A stretch of 64,000 bases of DNA from Roseomonas genomospecies 6. GTDB taxonomy: Bacteria > Pseudomonadota > Alphaproteobacteria > Azospirillales > Azospirillaceae. Positions 56,612 to 64,000 of the stretch are shown piece by piece. Under the pieces are notes generated by a model. That model did no database searches and was not told where the DNA came from. It saw only the letters and a list, made by a program, of their open reading frames with translations. The stretch covers positions 118,652-182,651 of the forward strand of contig NZ_QOKW01000013.1 in NCBI RefSeq assembly GCF_008365375.1, given 5' to 3'. The translations under genes were made by a program, and so were the position numbers. The first letter of the stretch is position 1. Each line of letters opens with the position of its first letter.

Positions 56612-58375
56612 TTACTGAACCTTCGGGACCACCGCCTCGGCGGCCTTGGGGTCCACCAGGCCCTTTTCCAGCTTGGCCCGGATGTCCTCCTTCTGCGGCT
56701 CCTCCTCGGCGGTGCGGAGCGCGCGGGTCCACTGGAATCGGGCCTCGTTGCGGCGCCCGACGCGCCAGTAGGCGTCGCCCAGATGGTCGTTGATGGTGGC
56801 GTCGGTCGGCTTCAGCTCCACCGCGCGCTCCAGCTTCTCCACCGCCCCTTCGAAATCGCCGGTGCGGTAGAGCGCCCAGCCCAGGCTGTCCACGATGTAG
56901 CCGTCCTTGGGGCGCAGGGCGACGGCCTTCTCGATCATCGCCTTGGCCTCCTCCAGGTTCAGCCCGCGGTCGACGTAGCTGTAGCCCAGATAGTTCAGAA
57001 GAAAGGCCTCGTCCGGCTTCAGCGCCAGCGCCGCCCGCAGGTCGCGCTCGGCGTCCGGCCAGCGGTCCACCTTGTCGTAGGACATGGCGCGGGCGTAGAG
57101 CACGGCCCAATGCCGCTCCCCCGGCGTGCCGATGCGTTCCAGCGCCTTGCTGTAGGTGTCGGCGGCCTCGCCGTAGCGCTTGGCGACGCGGTACAGGTCG
57201 CCCAGCCGGATCAGCGCGTCGGTCCGCTCGGGCCGTTCGGCGGACAGGGCGGAGAAGGCGGCGATGGCCTCGTCCGTGCGCTCCAGCCGGGCGAGGCTCT
57301 CGGCGGCGCGCAGCCGTGCGGTCCAGCCCAGCACCGGGTCCTTCTCCAGCGCCTGGAACTCCACCAGCGCGTCGGCGTGGTGGTCGCGGTTCTCCATGAT
57401 GTCGCCGATCATCAGCCGCGCCAGGGACAGGTCGGGGCGCAGATGCAGGGCGATCCGACCGAACAGCAGGGCGGTTTCCTCCGCCCCCTCGTGATGGATG
57501 GCGCTTCCCAGGTCGAACAGGGCTTCCGCAAGGCCCTGGCGGGCGTCGGACACCACCGGGGCGGCGGTCTTGCCCTCGGCCAGCGCCTTCAGGGCGGGTT
57601 CCACCATCAGGCTGTCGGGGTTGCCGGCGCGGAAGGACTCGTACAGCTTGCGGGCCTCGTCCTTGCGGCCGGTGCGCTCGTAGAAGCTGCCGACGATCTG
57701 GATGACGCGCAGCGGCGCCTCCTTGTCCATCACGCGGGCGAAACGCTCCCCGGCGGCGTCCTTGCGCCCGCCCAGCTCCAGCAGCAGTCCGGCGTGCAGG
57801 TCGTGCAGCGCCGAGAAGCCGCTGGCGGCGGACAGCGGCTCCAGCGCCTTCAGCGCCGCGTCGGTCTTGCCCTCCGCGGCGGCCAGCCAGGCGTCGATCA
57901 GCGGGCCGATGTACTTCGCCATGCCTTCCTTGGGCATGCGCGCGGCCATGGCCTTGGCTTCCTTCAGCTTGCCGCGGGCCAGATTGTCGGAGGCCAGCAG
58001 GGCGATGGCCATCTGAGGGTCGTTGTCCTGCTCCAGCAGCCGCTTGGCGAGGTCGATGGCGGCGTCGAACTGCCCTTCGCCCAGCTTGAGCAGGTAGGTG
58101 CGGCGCAGAAGCGTCAGGTCGCCAGGGTCGGCGGACAGGGCGTGCGCCATGAACAGGGCGGCGGCGGCCCAATCGTCCTGGCGCTGGGCGAAGCGCCCCG
58201 CCAGATAGCTGCCGGTTGCCGAGGTCAGCGATGGCCGCTCCGCCACCGCCGGGGCCGCGGCAAGGGCGCTTCCCACCGGCAGCAGGCCCGCCGTGGAAAG
58301 GAGCGCCGTGGAAAGGAGCAAGGCGCCGAGCGCTGTCCGAGCAAACCGGGGCCGCCCAAATCGAAATGTCATCAT
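56612..58375 (-). CDS. Exported tetratricopeptide-repeat protein
   Basis: The product is 587 residues. The leader has a basic start (MMTFRFGRPRFAR), a hydrophobic core and a likely cut after GSALAA. The rest is helical TPR sequence: early repeats near YLAGRFAQRQDDWAAAALFM, a middle region with RIALHLRPDLSLARLMIGDI, and a classic C-terminal repeat YVDRGLNLEEAKAMIEKAVA and LGWALYRTGDFEGAVEKLER. It closely fits the alphaproteobacterial periplasmic TPR family with a role in envelope assembly or export; no specific role is proven. A perfect terminator follows the stop by about 40 bases. Confidence 0.85.
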   Translation of the reverse strand: MMTFRFGRPRFARTALGALLLSTALLSTAGLLPVGSALAAAPAVAERPSLTSATGSYLAGRFAQRQDDWAAAALFMAHALSADPGDLTLLRRTYLLKLGEGQFDAAIDLAKRLLEQDNDPQMAIALLASDNLARGKLKEAKAMAARMPKEGMAKYIGPLIDAWLAAAEGKTDAALKALEPLSAASGFSALHDLHAGLLLELGGRKDAAGERFARVMDKEAPLRVIQIVGSFYERTGRKDEARKLYESFRAGNPDSLMVEPALKALAEGKTAAPVVSDARQGLAEALFDLGSAIHHEGAEETALLFGRIALHLRPDLSLARLMIGDIMENRDHHADALVEFQALEKDPVLGWTARLRAAESLARLERTDEAIAAFSALSAERPERTDALIRLGDLYRVAKRYGEAADTYSKALERIGTPGERHWAVLYARAMSYDKVDRWPDAERDLRAALALKPDEAFLLNYLGYSYVDRGLNLEEAKAMIEKAVALRPKDGYIVDSLGWALYRTGDFEGAVEKLERAVELKPTDATINDHLGDAYWRVGRRNEARFQWTRALRTAEEEPQKEDIRAKLEKGLVDPKAAEAVVPKVQ

Positions 58376-58498
58376 GCCGCGTCCACCTGCACGCCAACGG
58401 GGGTCTGGATCGTAAAAATCCTAAAGCCGAAGCCCTTAGTCTACCATTAACCAGATGCGCGGGTTAACCACCCTGCGGTCCGAACCCCAACATGTCCC

Positions 58499-59512
58499 TC
58501 ACCGCCACTCGGCGGCGACCCGTCCGATGACGTCGGGGCGGAGGACGTCGGCGGCGTGGGCGTCCATATGGGCCGCCAGCGAATCCGGCATGTCCGGCGA
58601 CAGGGCGGCACCCTCCACCCGCCAGCGGGCCATCCAGGACAAGGTGCGCAGCCAGGTCAGCCGGCGCAAGGGGCGGCGCCACGGGCGCACCGCATCGGCC
58701 AGCGCGGGCGGAACCGCCGCCTCCCAGGCCGCGTGGAACGCCGCGACCTCGTCCGGCGTCAGGACCGCCGCGACCTCCCGTTCCCACTTGGTGGAGGTGT
58801 AGAGGCTGGCGTGGGCGAGGTCGATGGCCGGATGGCCGTACTGGGCCTTTTCCAGATCGGTGAACCACGCCTTGCCGGCGTCGTCGATCAGGAAGTTTCC
58901 GGGATGCACGTCGCTGCCGACCAGCGTGATGGGGATCGGCGCCTCGCACCGGAAGGCGCGGGCGGCGTCGAGTTCCGCCCGGAGCAGAGCCATGGCCTCC
59001 GGCGTCAGCCCGGCGCGTTCGAACCACACCGATTGCCGCTCCACCTGGGCCAGCGTCGCCGCCACGGGATCGGCGGGGGCGGGCAGGGGGGCGCGCTCGT
59101 CCGGCGGCGGAAGAGGCAGGGCGTGCAGGGCGGCGAGCGCCCGCGCGATGGCCGGCATGTCGTCCGGCAGGCGCGGCGGGCGCCCGGCGATCTCCGTCAC
59201 GACCAGCGCGCCCATGGGAAGCTCCGGCCCCGGCGGCAGAACGGCGGCCAGTTCCGGCGTATGGCCGCTGGGCGCGGCGCGCTGGAAGGCGGCGGCCTGC
59301 TGCTCCAGATTGGCGGCGGGGTCCAGCCCCAACTGGCTCCAGCGCGGGACGCGGGCGACCAGCCCCCGGTCCGCCAGCCGCACATGGTCGTGCGCCACGC
59401 CGCGGCGCGGCATCGGTTCCAGCGCGTCCGCCGGCAGCGCGGCGAAGGCCGGCAGCCGGGTCAGCGCCGCGTGCAGACGGGCGGTGCCGCTCAAACCGGC
59501 GGTGCCGCTCAC
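58499..59512 (-). CDS. Phosphotransferase-family (APH-like) protein
   Basis: The product is 337 residues. The kinase-like fold is shown by the catalytic-loop sequence LVGSDVHPGNFLIDDAGKAW (Asp and Asn in the usual order) and the metal-binding Asp in WFTDLEKAQYGHPAIDLAHA. The glycine loop at the N-terminus is weak, and residues 1-15 include two SGTA repeats. It probably phosphorylates a small molecule, but the aminoglycoside-resistance name should not be taken literally. Its ATG overlaps the moaB stop (59509-59512), so it is the last gene of a compact minus-strand run with the lytic transglycosylase and moaB. Confidence 0.8.
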   Translation of the reverse strand: MSGTAGLSGTARLHAALTRLPAFAALPADALEPMPRRGVAHDHVRLADRGLVARVPRWSQLGLDPAANLEQQAAAFQRAAPSGHTPELAAVLPPGPELPMGALVVTEIAGRPPRLPDDMPAIARALAALHALPLPPPDERAPLPAPADPVAATLAQVERQSVWFERAGLTPEAMALLRAELDAARAFRCEAPIPITLVGSDVHPGNFLIDDAGKAWFTDLEKAQYGHPAIDLAHASLYTSTKWEREVAAVLTPDEVAAFHAAWEAAVPPALADAVRPWRRPLRRLTWLRTLSWMARWRVEGAALSPDMPDSLAAHMDAHAADVLRPDVIGRVAAEWR

Positions 59513-60045
59513 ACCTGATGCTCGCGCAGGCGCGGCATCAGTTCGACGAGGTTGCAGGGGCGGTGCCGGTTGTCGAACTGGAAGACCAGGATGTCGTCCC
59601 AGGCGTCGCGGCAGGCGCTGGGCGAACCCGGCAGCGCGAAGATGTAGGTGCCGTTGGCGACTCCGCCGGTCGCCCGGCTCTGGATCGTCGAAGTGCCGAC
59701 CTTGGCGTAGCTGAGCTGGCGGAACAGCTCCCCGAAACCGGGGATCGGCTTGTCGAACAAGGCTTCCACCGCTTCCGGAGTCACGTCGCGGCCCGTCACG
59801 CCGGTGCCGCCGGTGGTCAGCACCACGTCGATCTCAGGATCGGCGATCCAGGCCTGGACCTGGGCGCGGATGGCGGCCACGTCGTCCTTCACGATGGCGC
59901 GGGCGCCCAGCCGGTGACCAGCGCCGGTCAGCCGCTCCGCCAGCGCGTCGCCCGACCGGTCGTCGGCGGGCGTGCGCGTGTCGGAAACGGTCATGACGGC
60001 GATGTTGACGGACAGGAAGGGGCGGGATTCGTCAATCTTCGGCAT
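59509..60045 (-). CDS. moaB: Molybdenum cofactor biosynthesis protein B
   Basis: The product is 178 residues from [20 protein letters not shown]. It belongs to the MoaB/MogA adenylyltransferase fold, with [40 protein letters not shown] and a closing [19 protein letters not shown]. It would adenylylate molybdopterin before metal insertion, supplying Moco enzymes such as the paoABC product. The ATG at 60043-60045 lies inside the end of the lytic transglycosylase gene (14-base overlap), and its stop overlaps the start of the phosphotransferase gene. Confidence 0.92.
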   Translation of the reverse strand: MPKIDESRPFLSVNIAVMTVSDTRTPADDRSGDALAERLTGAGHRLGARAIVKDDVAAIRAQVQAWIADPEIDVVLTTGGTGVTGRDVTPEAVEALFDKPIPGFGELFRQLSYAKVGTSTIQSRATGGVANGTYIFALPGSPSACRDAWDDILVFQFDNRHRPCNLVELMPRLREHQV

Positions 60046-62059
60046 CGGCGGTTTCGGCGTGTTGGGCGACCTGGGTGGGTCCGGCCGCCGGGAAGACATC
60101 CACCGGCATATAGACCGGCCAGCCCCCCGCCGCAACGGCGTCCAGCGATTCCGTCTCCTGTCCCAGCCGCAGGCGGTAGATCCAGAAGTTGGCGACCACC
60201 TTCTCCACGTAGTTCCGCGTCTCGGCGTAGGGCAGGCTCTCGATGAACAGCAGCGGGTCGTCGATGTCCGACAGCTCCTTGCGCCAGCGCGCCAGCGTGC
60301 CGGGGCCGGCGTTGTAGGCGGCGGTCAGCAGGAACAGGTTGTTGCCGATGTCCTGGCTGTTCAGAAGCTCCGCCAGATAGCGCTGCCCGAGTTCCATGTT
60401 GGTGGACGGATCGAACAGGCCCGACTTGGCGGCCTCGGCTTCGGCGATGTCCCGGTTCCGCTCCTGCACATGCTGGGCGGTGGCGGGCATGATCTGCATC
60501 AGGCCGGTCGCCCCGGCGGAGCTGACCAACGTCGGGTTGAAGCGCGATTCCTGCCGCATCACCGCGAAGACCAGCGCCCGGTCCACGGCGAAGCCGTCGC
60601 GCGGCTTCCAATGCGGCACGGGGTAGAGCGCCGCGGTGTAGGGCGCGCCGTCCGGTCCGGCCACGGCGTTGCCGACCTGGAGCGCCAGGGCCGGCAGCCC
60701 CGCGCGGTCGGCCAGCGCCACCAGCGCCTGTTCCGCCAGCGCGTCGCCGCGCGGGTGGATGCGGCGCAGCTCCATCTCCGCCGTCTCGTGCTGGCCCGCC
60801 TGGATCAGGGCGATGGCGCGGGTGCCGCCGGGCAGGGCGGACAGCGCCTTCAGATGGCGCCCGGTCAACTCCGGCGTGCGCCAGTTCAGGTCGCCGGAGC
60901 CGCCCAGCTTGCGGTGCGCCAGCAGACCATAGAAGGTGTGCGGGTAGCGCGCCGCGGCGGTCAGATGGACGCGCGCCTGCTCGTCCCGGCCTTTGCGGGC
61001 GTGGGCGCGGGCGGCCCAGAAATCGGCGGCGGCGGCAAGCCAGGGCGATTGGGGGCCGGCCTCCGCCATGGCGGTGAAATGTCGGGCGGCGCGGTCGTGC
61101 TGCTTCAGCCTCCAGGCGGCGAGGCCGGCGATCCAATGCGCCTCCGTCACCGCCGGGCCGGAGCGGGCGGCGCTGGCCGAGGCCAGAGACAGCGCCTGCG
61201 ACACCTCCCCGGAATAATAGAGCGAGGCGGCGATCCGCGCCCGCGCGCGGTCGTATTGCACCGAGTCGAGGTTGCGCCCGAACTCGTCCTGGTTCAGCAG
61301 GGCCAGCGCCGCCCCCGGCTTTCCGGCGCGCAGAAGCTCCGTCACGCGGGCCATCGAGGCATGGTCGGCGCGGCTGCGGTTGTCGGTGCGGCTGCGCGGG
61401 GCGACGGTGATCCTGCTCTTGTCCTCGGGAGACTCGGCGGTGGTCTCGTCGCCCTGCTCCTCCGCGGAGACGGTTTCCGGAAGCGGGTCCGGACGCAGGC
61501 CGCCCAGCCGTTCCAGCGATCCGGTCAACCGCTCCCCATCGCCGCCGCGCGGCGGCTTCAGGGCGCGCTGGCCGGCGGGGGCGCGGCGCTGGGCCAGCGC
61601 GTGGATGCGCTCCGCTCCCGGCAGGTCGCCGTAACGCTGGAGCCAGGACGCCAGCTCGTCGTAGCTCGCCTTGCGGTCGGGGTGGAGGTAGCGCTGGCGC
61701 AGCACATGGCCCACCAGCCGCCGGTCGCGCAGCAGGCGCATCTCCCAGTCGGCGCCCTCCCACTCCCCACGTTCCTGAAGGGCGAAGATGCGCCGGTAGT
61801 GGCGGGCGTCCTCCTCCGTCAACTGAACGGTGCGGGCGTCGGCGTCCGTCGCCAGGAGCAGGGACTGCTCGGCGTGTTCGAAGCCCGGCGGGACGACGGG
61901 GCGTCCATCCGGCGCGTGGATCACAAGCCCTGCCTGGGCCGGACGGTAACCGCCCGTCGGATCGGGTGCCGCGCACAGCGCCAGCGCCACCCCCGCCATT
62001 CCCAGAGCCTTCCGCCGCAGCGAGACGGTGTTTGCTGCGCTGCACAATATCCGGAACAT
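60032..62059 (-). CDS. Soluble lytic murein transglycosylase
   Basis: The product is 675 residues from MFRILCSAANTVSLRRKALG, with a signal peptide. The enzyme cuts peptidoglycan glycan strands to 1,6-anhydro products in the periplasm. The N-terminal part is a long helical superhelix (FYGLLAHRKLGG near its end). The catalytic SLT domain has FAVMRQESRFNPTLVSSAGA with the catalytic Glu (about residue 504), then TGLMQIMPATAQ, and LFLLTAAYNAGPGTLARW. The start at 62057-62059 was chosen because it begins the leader; another in-frame start lies 51 bases upstream. It is the first gene of the moaB run. Confidence 0.93.
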   Translation of the reverse strand: MFRILCSAANTVSLRRKALGMAGVALALCAAPDPTGGYRPAQAGLVIHAPDGRPVVPPGFEHAEQSLLLATDADARTVQLTEEDARHYRRIFALQERGEWEGADWEMRLLRDRRLVGHVLRQRYLHPDRKASYDELASWLQRYGDLPGAERIHALAQRRAPAGQRALKPPRGGDGERLTGSLERLGGLRPDPLPETVSAEEQGDETTAESPEDKSRITVAPRSRTDNRSRADHASMARVTELLRAGKPGAALALLNQDEFGRNLDSVQYDRARARIAASLYYSGEVSQALSLASASAARSGPAVTEAHWIAGLAAWRLKQHDRAARHFTAMAEAGPQSPWLAAAADFWAARAHARKGRDEQARVHLTAAARYPHTFYGLLAHRKLGGSGDLNWRTPELTGRHLKALSALPGGTRAIALIQAGQHETAEMELRRIHPRGDALAEQALVALADRAGLPALALQVGNAVAGPDGAPYTAALYPVPHWKPRDGFAVDRALVFAVMRQESRFNPTLVSSAGATGLMQIMPATAQHVQERNRDIAEAEAAKSGLFDPSTNMELGQRYLAELLNSQDIGNNLFLLTAAYNAGPGTLARWRKELSDIDDPLLFIESLPYAETRNYVEKVVANFWIYRLRLGQETESLDAVAAGGWPVYMPVDVFPAAGPTQVAQHAETADAED

Positions 62060-62167
62060 GGTATTCGAATAACCGCTGTTGGCGAGAATCGCAAGAAGAT
62101 GATTCCCCAACAGCGGTCAAGGCGGTCCGTTCGCAAGGGTTTTCAGCAACTTAGGAGGTGGAGGAAA

Positions 62168-62326
62168 ATGGCTCTAGCCCAGTGGGAAGACCCATTCGGC
62201 GCAAGGTCATGGATCTTTTTTTGCCCACTGGCGCAACGGCATAGCGGAGACTTCGTGAACCCGACCGATCTTTCGAAGTACTTGGGTTATGTTTGGAAAG
62301 TCTATGGATGTCGAATGTTCGAATGA
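62168..62326 (+). CDS. Small ORF with strong ribosome site
   Basis: The product would be 52 residues (MALAQWEDPFGARSWIFFCP, then a polar end with DLSKYLGYVWKVYG). An AGGAGGTGGAGG ribosome site (62153-62164) is directly upstream of the ATG at 62168. The stretch is clearly lower in GC than all neighbouring genes and does not follow their codon pattern. No family is recognised. It is either a recently acquired or fast-changing small gene, or a chance frame in a non-coding region; the ribosome site is the main support. Confidence 0.4.
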   Translation: MALAQWEDPFGARSWIFFCPLAQRHSGDFVNPTDLSKYLGYVWKVYGCRMFE

Positions 62327-62417
62327 GCGCGCAAGAAAAGAAGCAATAAGAGGGGTATTTTAGATAATGGGGGCGTTGACCGACCTGCGGCGGGGGGCGC
62401 CTTGCCCCTACGGGAAC

Positions 62418-63281
62418 TCAACCCGGAAGGCGCTGCCGCAGGGTCAGCAGGTCGCGCCACGCCTCGCGCTTGGCGATGGGGTTGCGCAGCAGATAGGCCG
62501 GGTGGAGCATCGGGATGACCGGCACCGGGCCGGGCAGGCCGGGGGAGGCGTAGTCGAACCAGCGTCCGCGCAGGCGGGTGATGCCCTCGGCCCGGTTCAG
62601 CAGGGTCTTGGCGGAGGTCCCGCCCAGCGGCACCAGCACCTTCGGTCCGATCAGCTCGACGTGCCGTTCCAGGAAGGGCAGGCAGGCGGCGATCTCCGCC
62701 TGGGTCGGCGACCGGTTGCCGGGCGGGCGCCAGGGCAGAATGTTGCTGATATAGACCTTGCTGCGGTCCAGCCCCACCTGCGCCAGCATGCGGTCCAGCA
62801 GCTTGCCGCTGACCCCGACGAAGGGCTTGCCCTGCCGGTCCTCGTCCTCGCCCGGCGCCTCGCCGATCAGCATGATGTCGGCGGCGGGGTTGCCGTCCGC
62901 AAAGACCGTGTTCATGGCGGTGGCCTTCAGCGGGCAGCCGTCGAAGGCGCGGAGCGCCGACTCCAACTCCTCCAGAGTGCGGGCCTCCTTGGCGCGGGCG
63001 CGGGCGCTCGCCCCGGCCTCGCTGGCGCCCAGGGGCAGATCCGCGACTCCGCCGCCGAACATCGGCGTGCCGCCCGGCGCCCCGAAGGACGCCCGCGGTG
63101 CCGCCGCCGGAGCGGGCCGCGCCGCAGCCGGCGGCACCGCGGACCCGCCGGCGGGAGCGCGCGCCACCACCGGCCGGGCGGCCAGCGTCGCCCAATCCAG
63201 CGGCTCGTCCCCGATGGCTTCGTCGCACCCGATGTCGGCGTGCCAGCGCAGGGCTGCGAGGATGTCGCATTGGTCAATCAT
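62418..63281 (-). CDS. Uracil-DNA glycosylase, family-4-like
   Basis: The product is 287 residues and removes uracil from DNA in base excision repair. The active-site motif is [19 protein letters not shown] and the second motif is [29 protein letters not shown] matches the family-4 pattern. Of the four cysteines I recall as Fe-S ligands in family 4, only two remain (in FDGCPLK and AACLPFL); the others are replaced by a residue before FDG and by Trp in ILPWRPPG. The first 90 residues are Ala/Pro/Gly-rich and variable. The cluster is therefore probably lost in this branch. Confidence 0.85.
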   Translation of the reverse strand: MIDQCDILAALRWHADIGCDEAIGDEPLDWATLAARPVVARAPAGGSAVPPAAARPAPAAAPRASFGAPGGTPMFGGGVADLPLGASEAGASARARAKEARTLEELESALRAFDGCPLKATAMNTVFADGNPAADIMLIGEAPGEDEDRQGKPFVGVSGKLLDRMLAQVGLDRSKVYISNILPWRPPGNRSPTQAEIAACLPFLERHVELIGPKVLVPLGGTSAKTLLNRAEGITRLRGRWFDYASPGLPGPVPVIPMLHPAYLLRNPIAKREAWRDLLTLRQRLPG

Positions 63282-63427
63282 CGTTTGACCTTACCACGGC
63301 TCCTGTGGTCTTACATGGACTTAGATATCCTTTTTGGCGGGTGCGAAAGGCATACGCCGTTCCGAAAGCCGCCGGACCCAGCGGAAATGGCCCCGGCGCT
63401 TCCGACAACCGGGGAGGCATGGGGACT

Positions 63428-64000
63428 ATGGATCGCGACCCGCGCGAGGTGATGGAGTACGACGTCCTCGTCGTCGGCGCCGGCCCGTCGGGCCTGAGCG
63501 CGGCCATCCGCCTGAAGCAGCGTGCGAACGAGGCGGGGCAGGAGCTGTCGGTCTGCGTCATCGAGAAGGGCTCGGAGGTCGGCGCCCATCTGCTGTCGGG
63601 CGCGGTGTTCGAGCCGCACGCGCTCGACGAGCTGATCCCCGACTGGAAGGACAAGGGCGCGCCGCTGACCACCCCGGCGCGCGAGGACCGCTTCCTCTAT
63701 CTGACCGAGACCAAGGCGCTGAAATCGCCCTTCACGCCGCCGCAGATGCACAATCACGGCAACTACATCATCAGCCTGGGCAACCTCGCCCGCTGGATGG
63801 CCGCCCAGGCCGAGGAACTGGGGGTGGAGATCTACCCCGGCTTCGCCGCGGCGGAGGTGCTCTACGACGACACCGGCGCGGTCAAGGGCGTGGCCACCGG
63901 CGACATGGGCATCGGCAAGGACGGTGAGAAGACCGCCAACTACACGCCGGGCATGGAGTTGCACGCCCGGCAGACCATCTTTGCCGAGGGCTGCCGCGGC
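63428..64000 (+). CDS. Electron transfer flavoprotein-ubiquinone oxidoreductase, N-terminal part
   Basis: ETF-QO passes electrons from acyl-CoA dehydrogenases, through ETF, to the quinone pool at the inner membrane. The visible 191 residues contain the FAD-binding Rossmann motif DVLVVGAGPSGLSAAIRLKQ, then SVCVIEKGSEVGAHLLSGAV, the conserved NHGNYIISLGNLARWMAAQA, and GFAAAEVLYDDTGAVKGVAT. The gene runs off the window end. The ATG at 63428 is 11 bases after a GGGGAGG ribosome site; an in-frame ATG at 63419 is too close to that site. It is divergent from the glycosylase gene. Confidence 0.93.
   Translation, partial: MDRDPREVMEYDVLVVGAGPSGLSAAIRLKQRANEAGQELSVCVIEKGSEVGAHLLSGAVFEPHALDELIPDWKDKGAPLTTPAREDRFLYLTETKALKSPFTPPQMHNHGNYIISLGNLARWMAAQAEELGVEIYPGFAAAEVLYDDTGAVKGVATGDMGIGKDGEKTANYTPGMELHARQTIFAEGCRG

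Overview
This window is high-GC, gene-dense chromosomal DNA of an alphaproteobacterium, most likely Azospirillum or a close Rhodospirillales relative. The evidence is the very high GC at third codon positions, an alphaproteobacterial SOS box (GTTC-N7-GTTC), GTG/TTG starts, Tat-exported enzymes, and a mix of rhizosphere-type catabolic, two-component and diguanylate cyclase genes. I see no rRNA operon, prophage, insertion sequence or CRISPR array. The species assignment is inference.

Layout. 0-6.2 kb: tail of a DUF2336-like gene, a small coiled-coil ORF, then gyrB, recF and dnaN on the minus strand with a clear terminator after gyrB. 6.2-10.2 kb: START-like protein, NAD-dependent epimerase, exported TPR protein, membrane diguanylate cyclase. 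10.5-13.3 kb: two glycosyltransferase-like genes. 13.4-20.7 kb: FixJ-like regulator and membrane histidine kinase, divergent from an isochorismatase-type hydrolase, followed by XapX, Tat-type amidohydrolase and MFS genes; an in-frame C-terminal relic of an outer-membrane barrel follows the MFS gene. 20.8-24.5 kb: EF-hand protein, the DUF2950/DUF3300 pair, a lipoprotein. 24.5-24.7 kb: tRNA-Asn and tRNA-Asp behind a recognisable promoter. 24.9-30.3 kb: two unknown proteins, an MBL-fold hydrolase, a LysR regulator divergent from D(-)-tartrate dehydratase, a tiny secreted peptide with an extreme Shine-Dalgarno, and a Tat-exported beta-carbonic-anhydrase-like protein. 30.5-36.1 kb: hybrid histidine kinase, tyrS, and an SOS-box-preceded radical SAM protein.

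36.1-50.5 kb is the most unusual part. A PAS/sigma-54 activator is divergent from an operon with a consensus sigma-54 promoter (hydroxyacyl-CoA dehydrogenase, BKACE, 3-hydroxybutyrate dehydrogenase-like SDR, periplasmic binding protein). This chain would oxidise a beta-hydroxy acid, split the beta-keto acid with acetyl-CoA and handle the released acetoacetate. Next to it is a cluster around the two halves of the plant Tm-1 protein: a UPF0261 gene and a TIM-barrel (PEP hydrolase-like, PF09370) gene in one operon, a divergent regulator that fuses the same TIM barrel to a degenerate AAA+ domain and a Fis-type HTH, a third shortened TIM-barrel gene, and a second orphan binding protein. A MaoC-like hydratase and a CaiB-type CoA-transferase close the region.

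50.8-54.7 kb: paoABC, a periplasmic Mo/Fe-S/FAD aldehyde oxidoreductase. 54.9-64 kb: glycine-zipper protein, ispE, large TPR protein, a compact minus-strand run of lytic transglycosylase, moaB and phosphotransferase with overlapping ends, a small low-GC ORF, a family-4-like uracil-DNA glycosylase missing two Fe-S cysteines, and the start of ETF-ubiquinone oxidoreductase.
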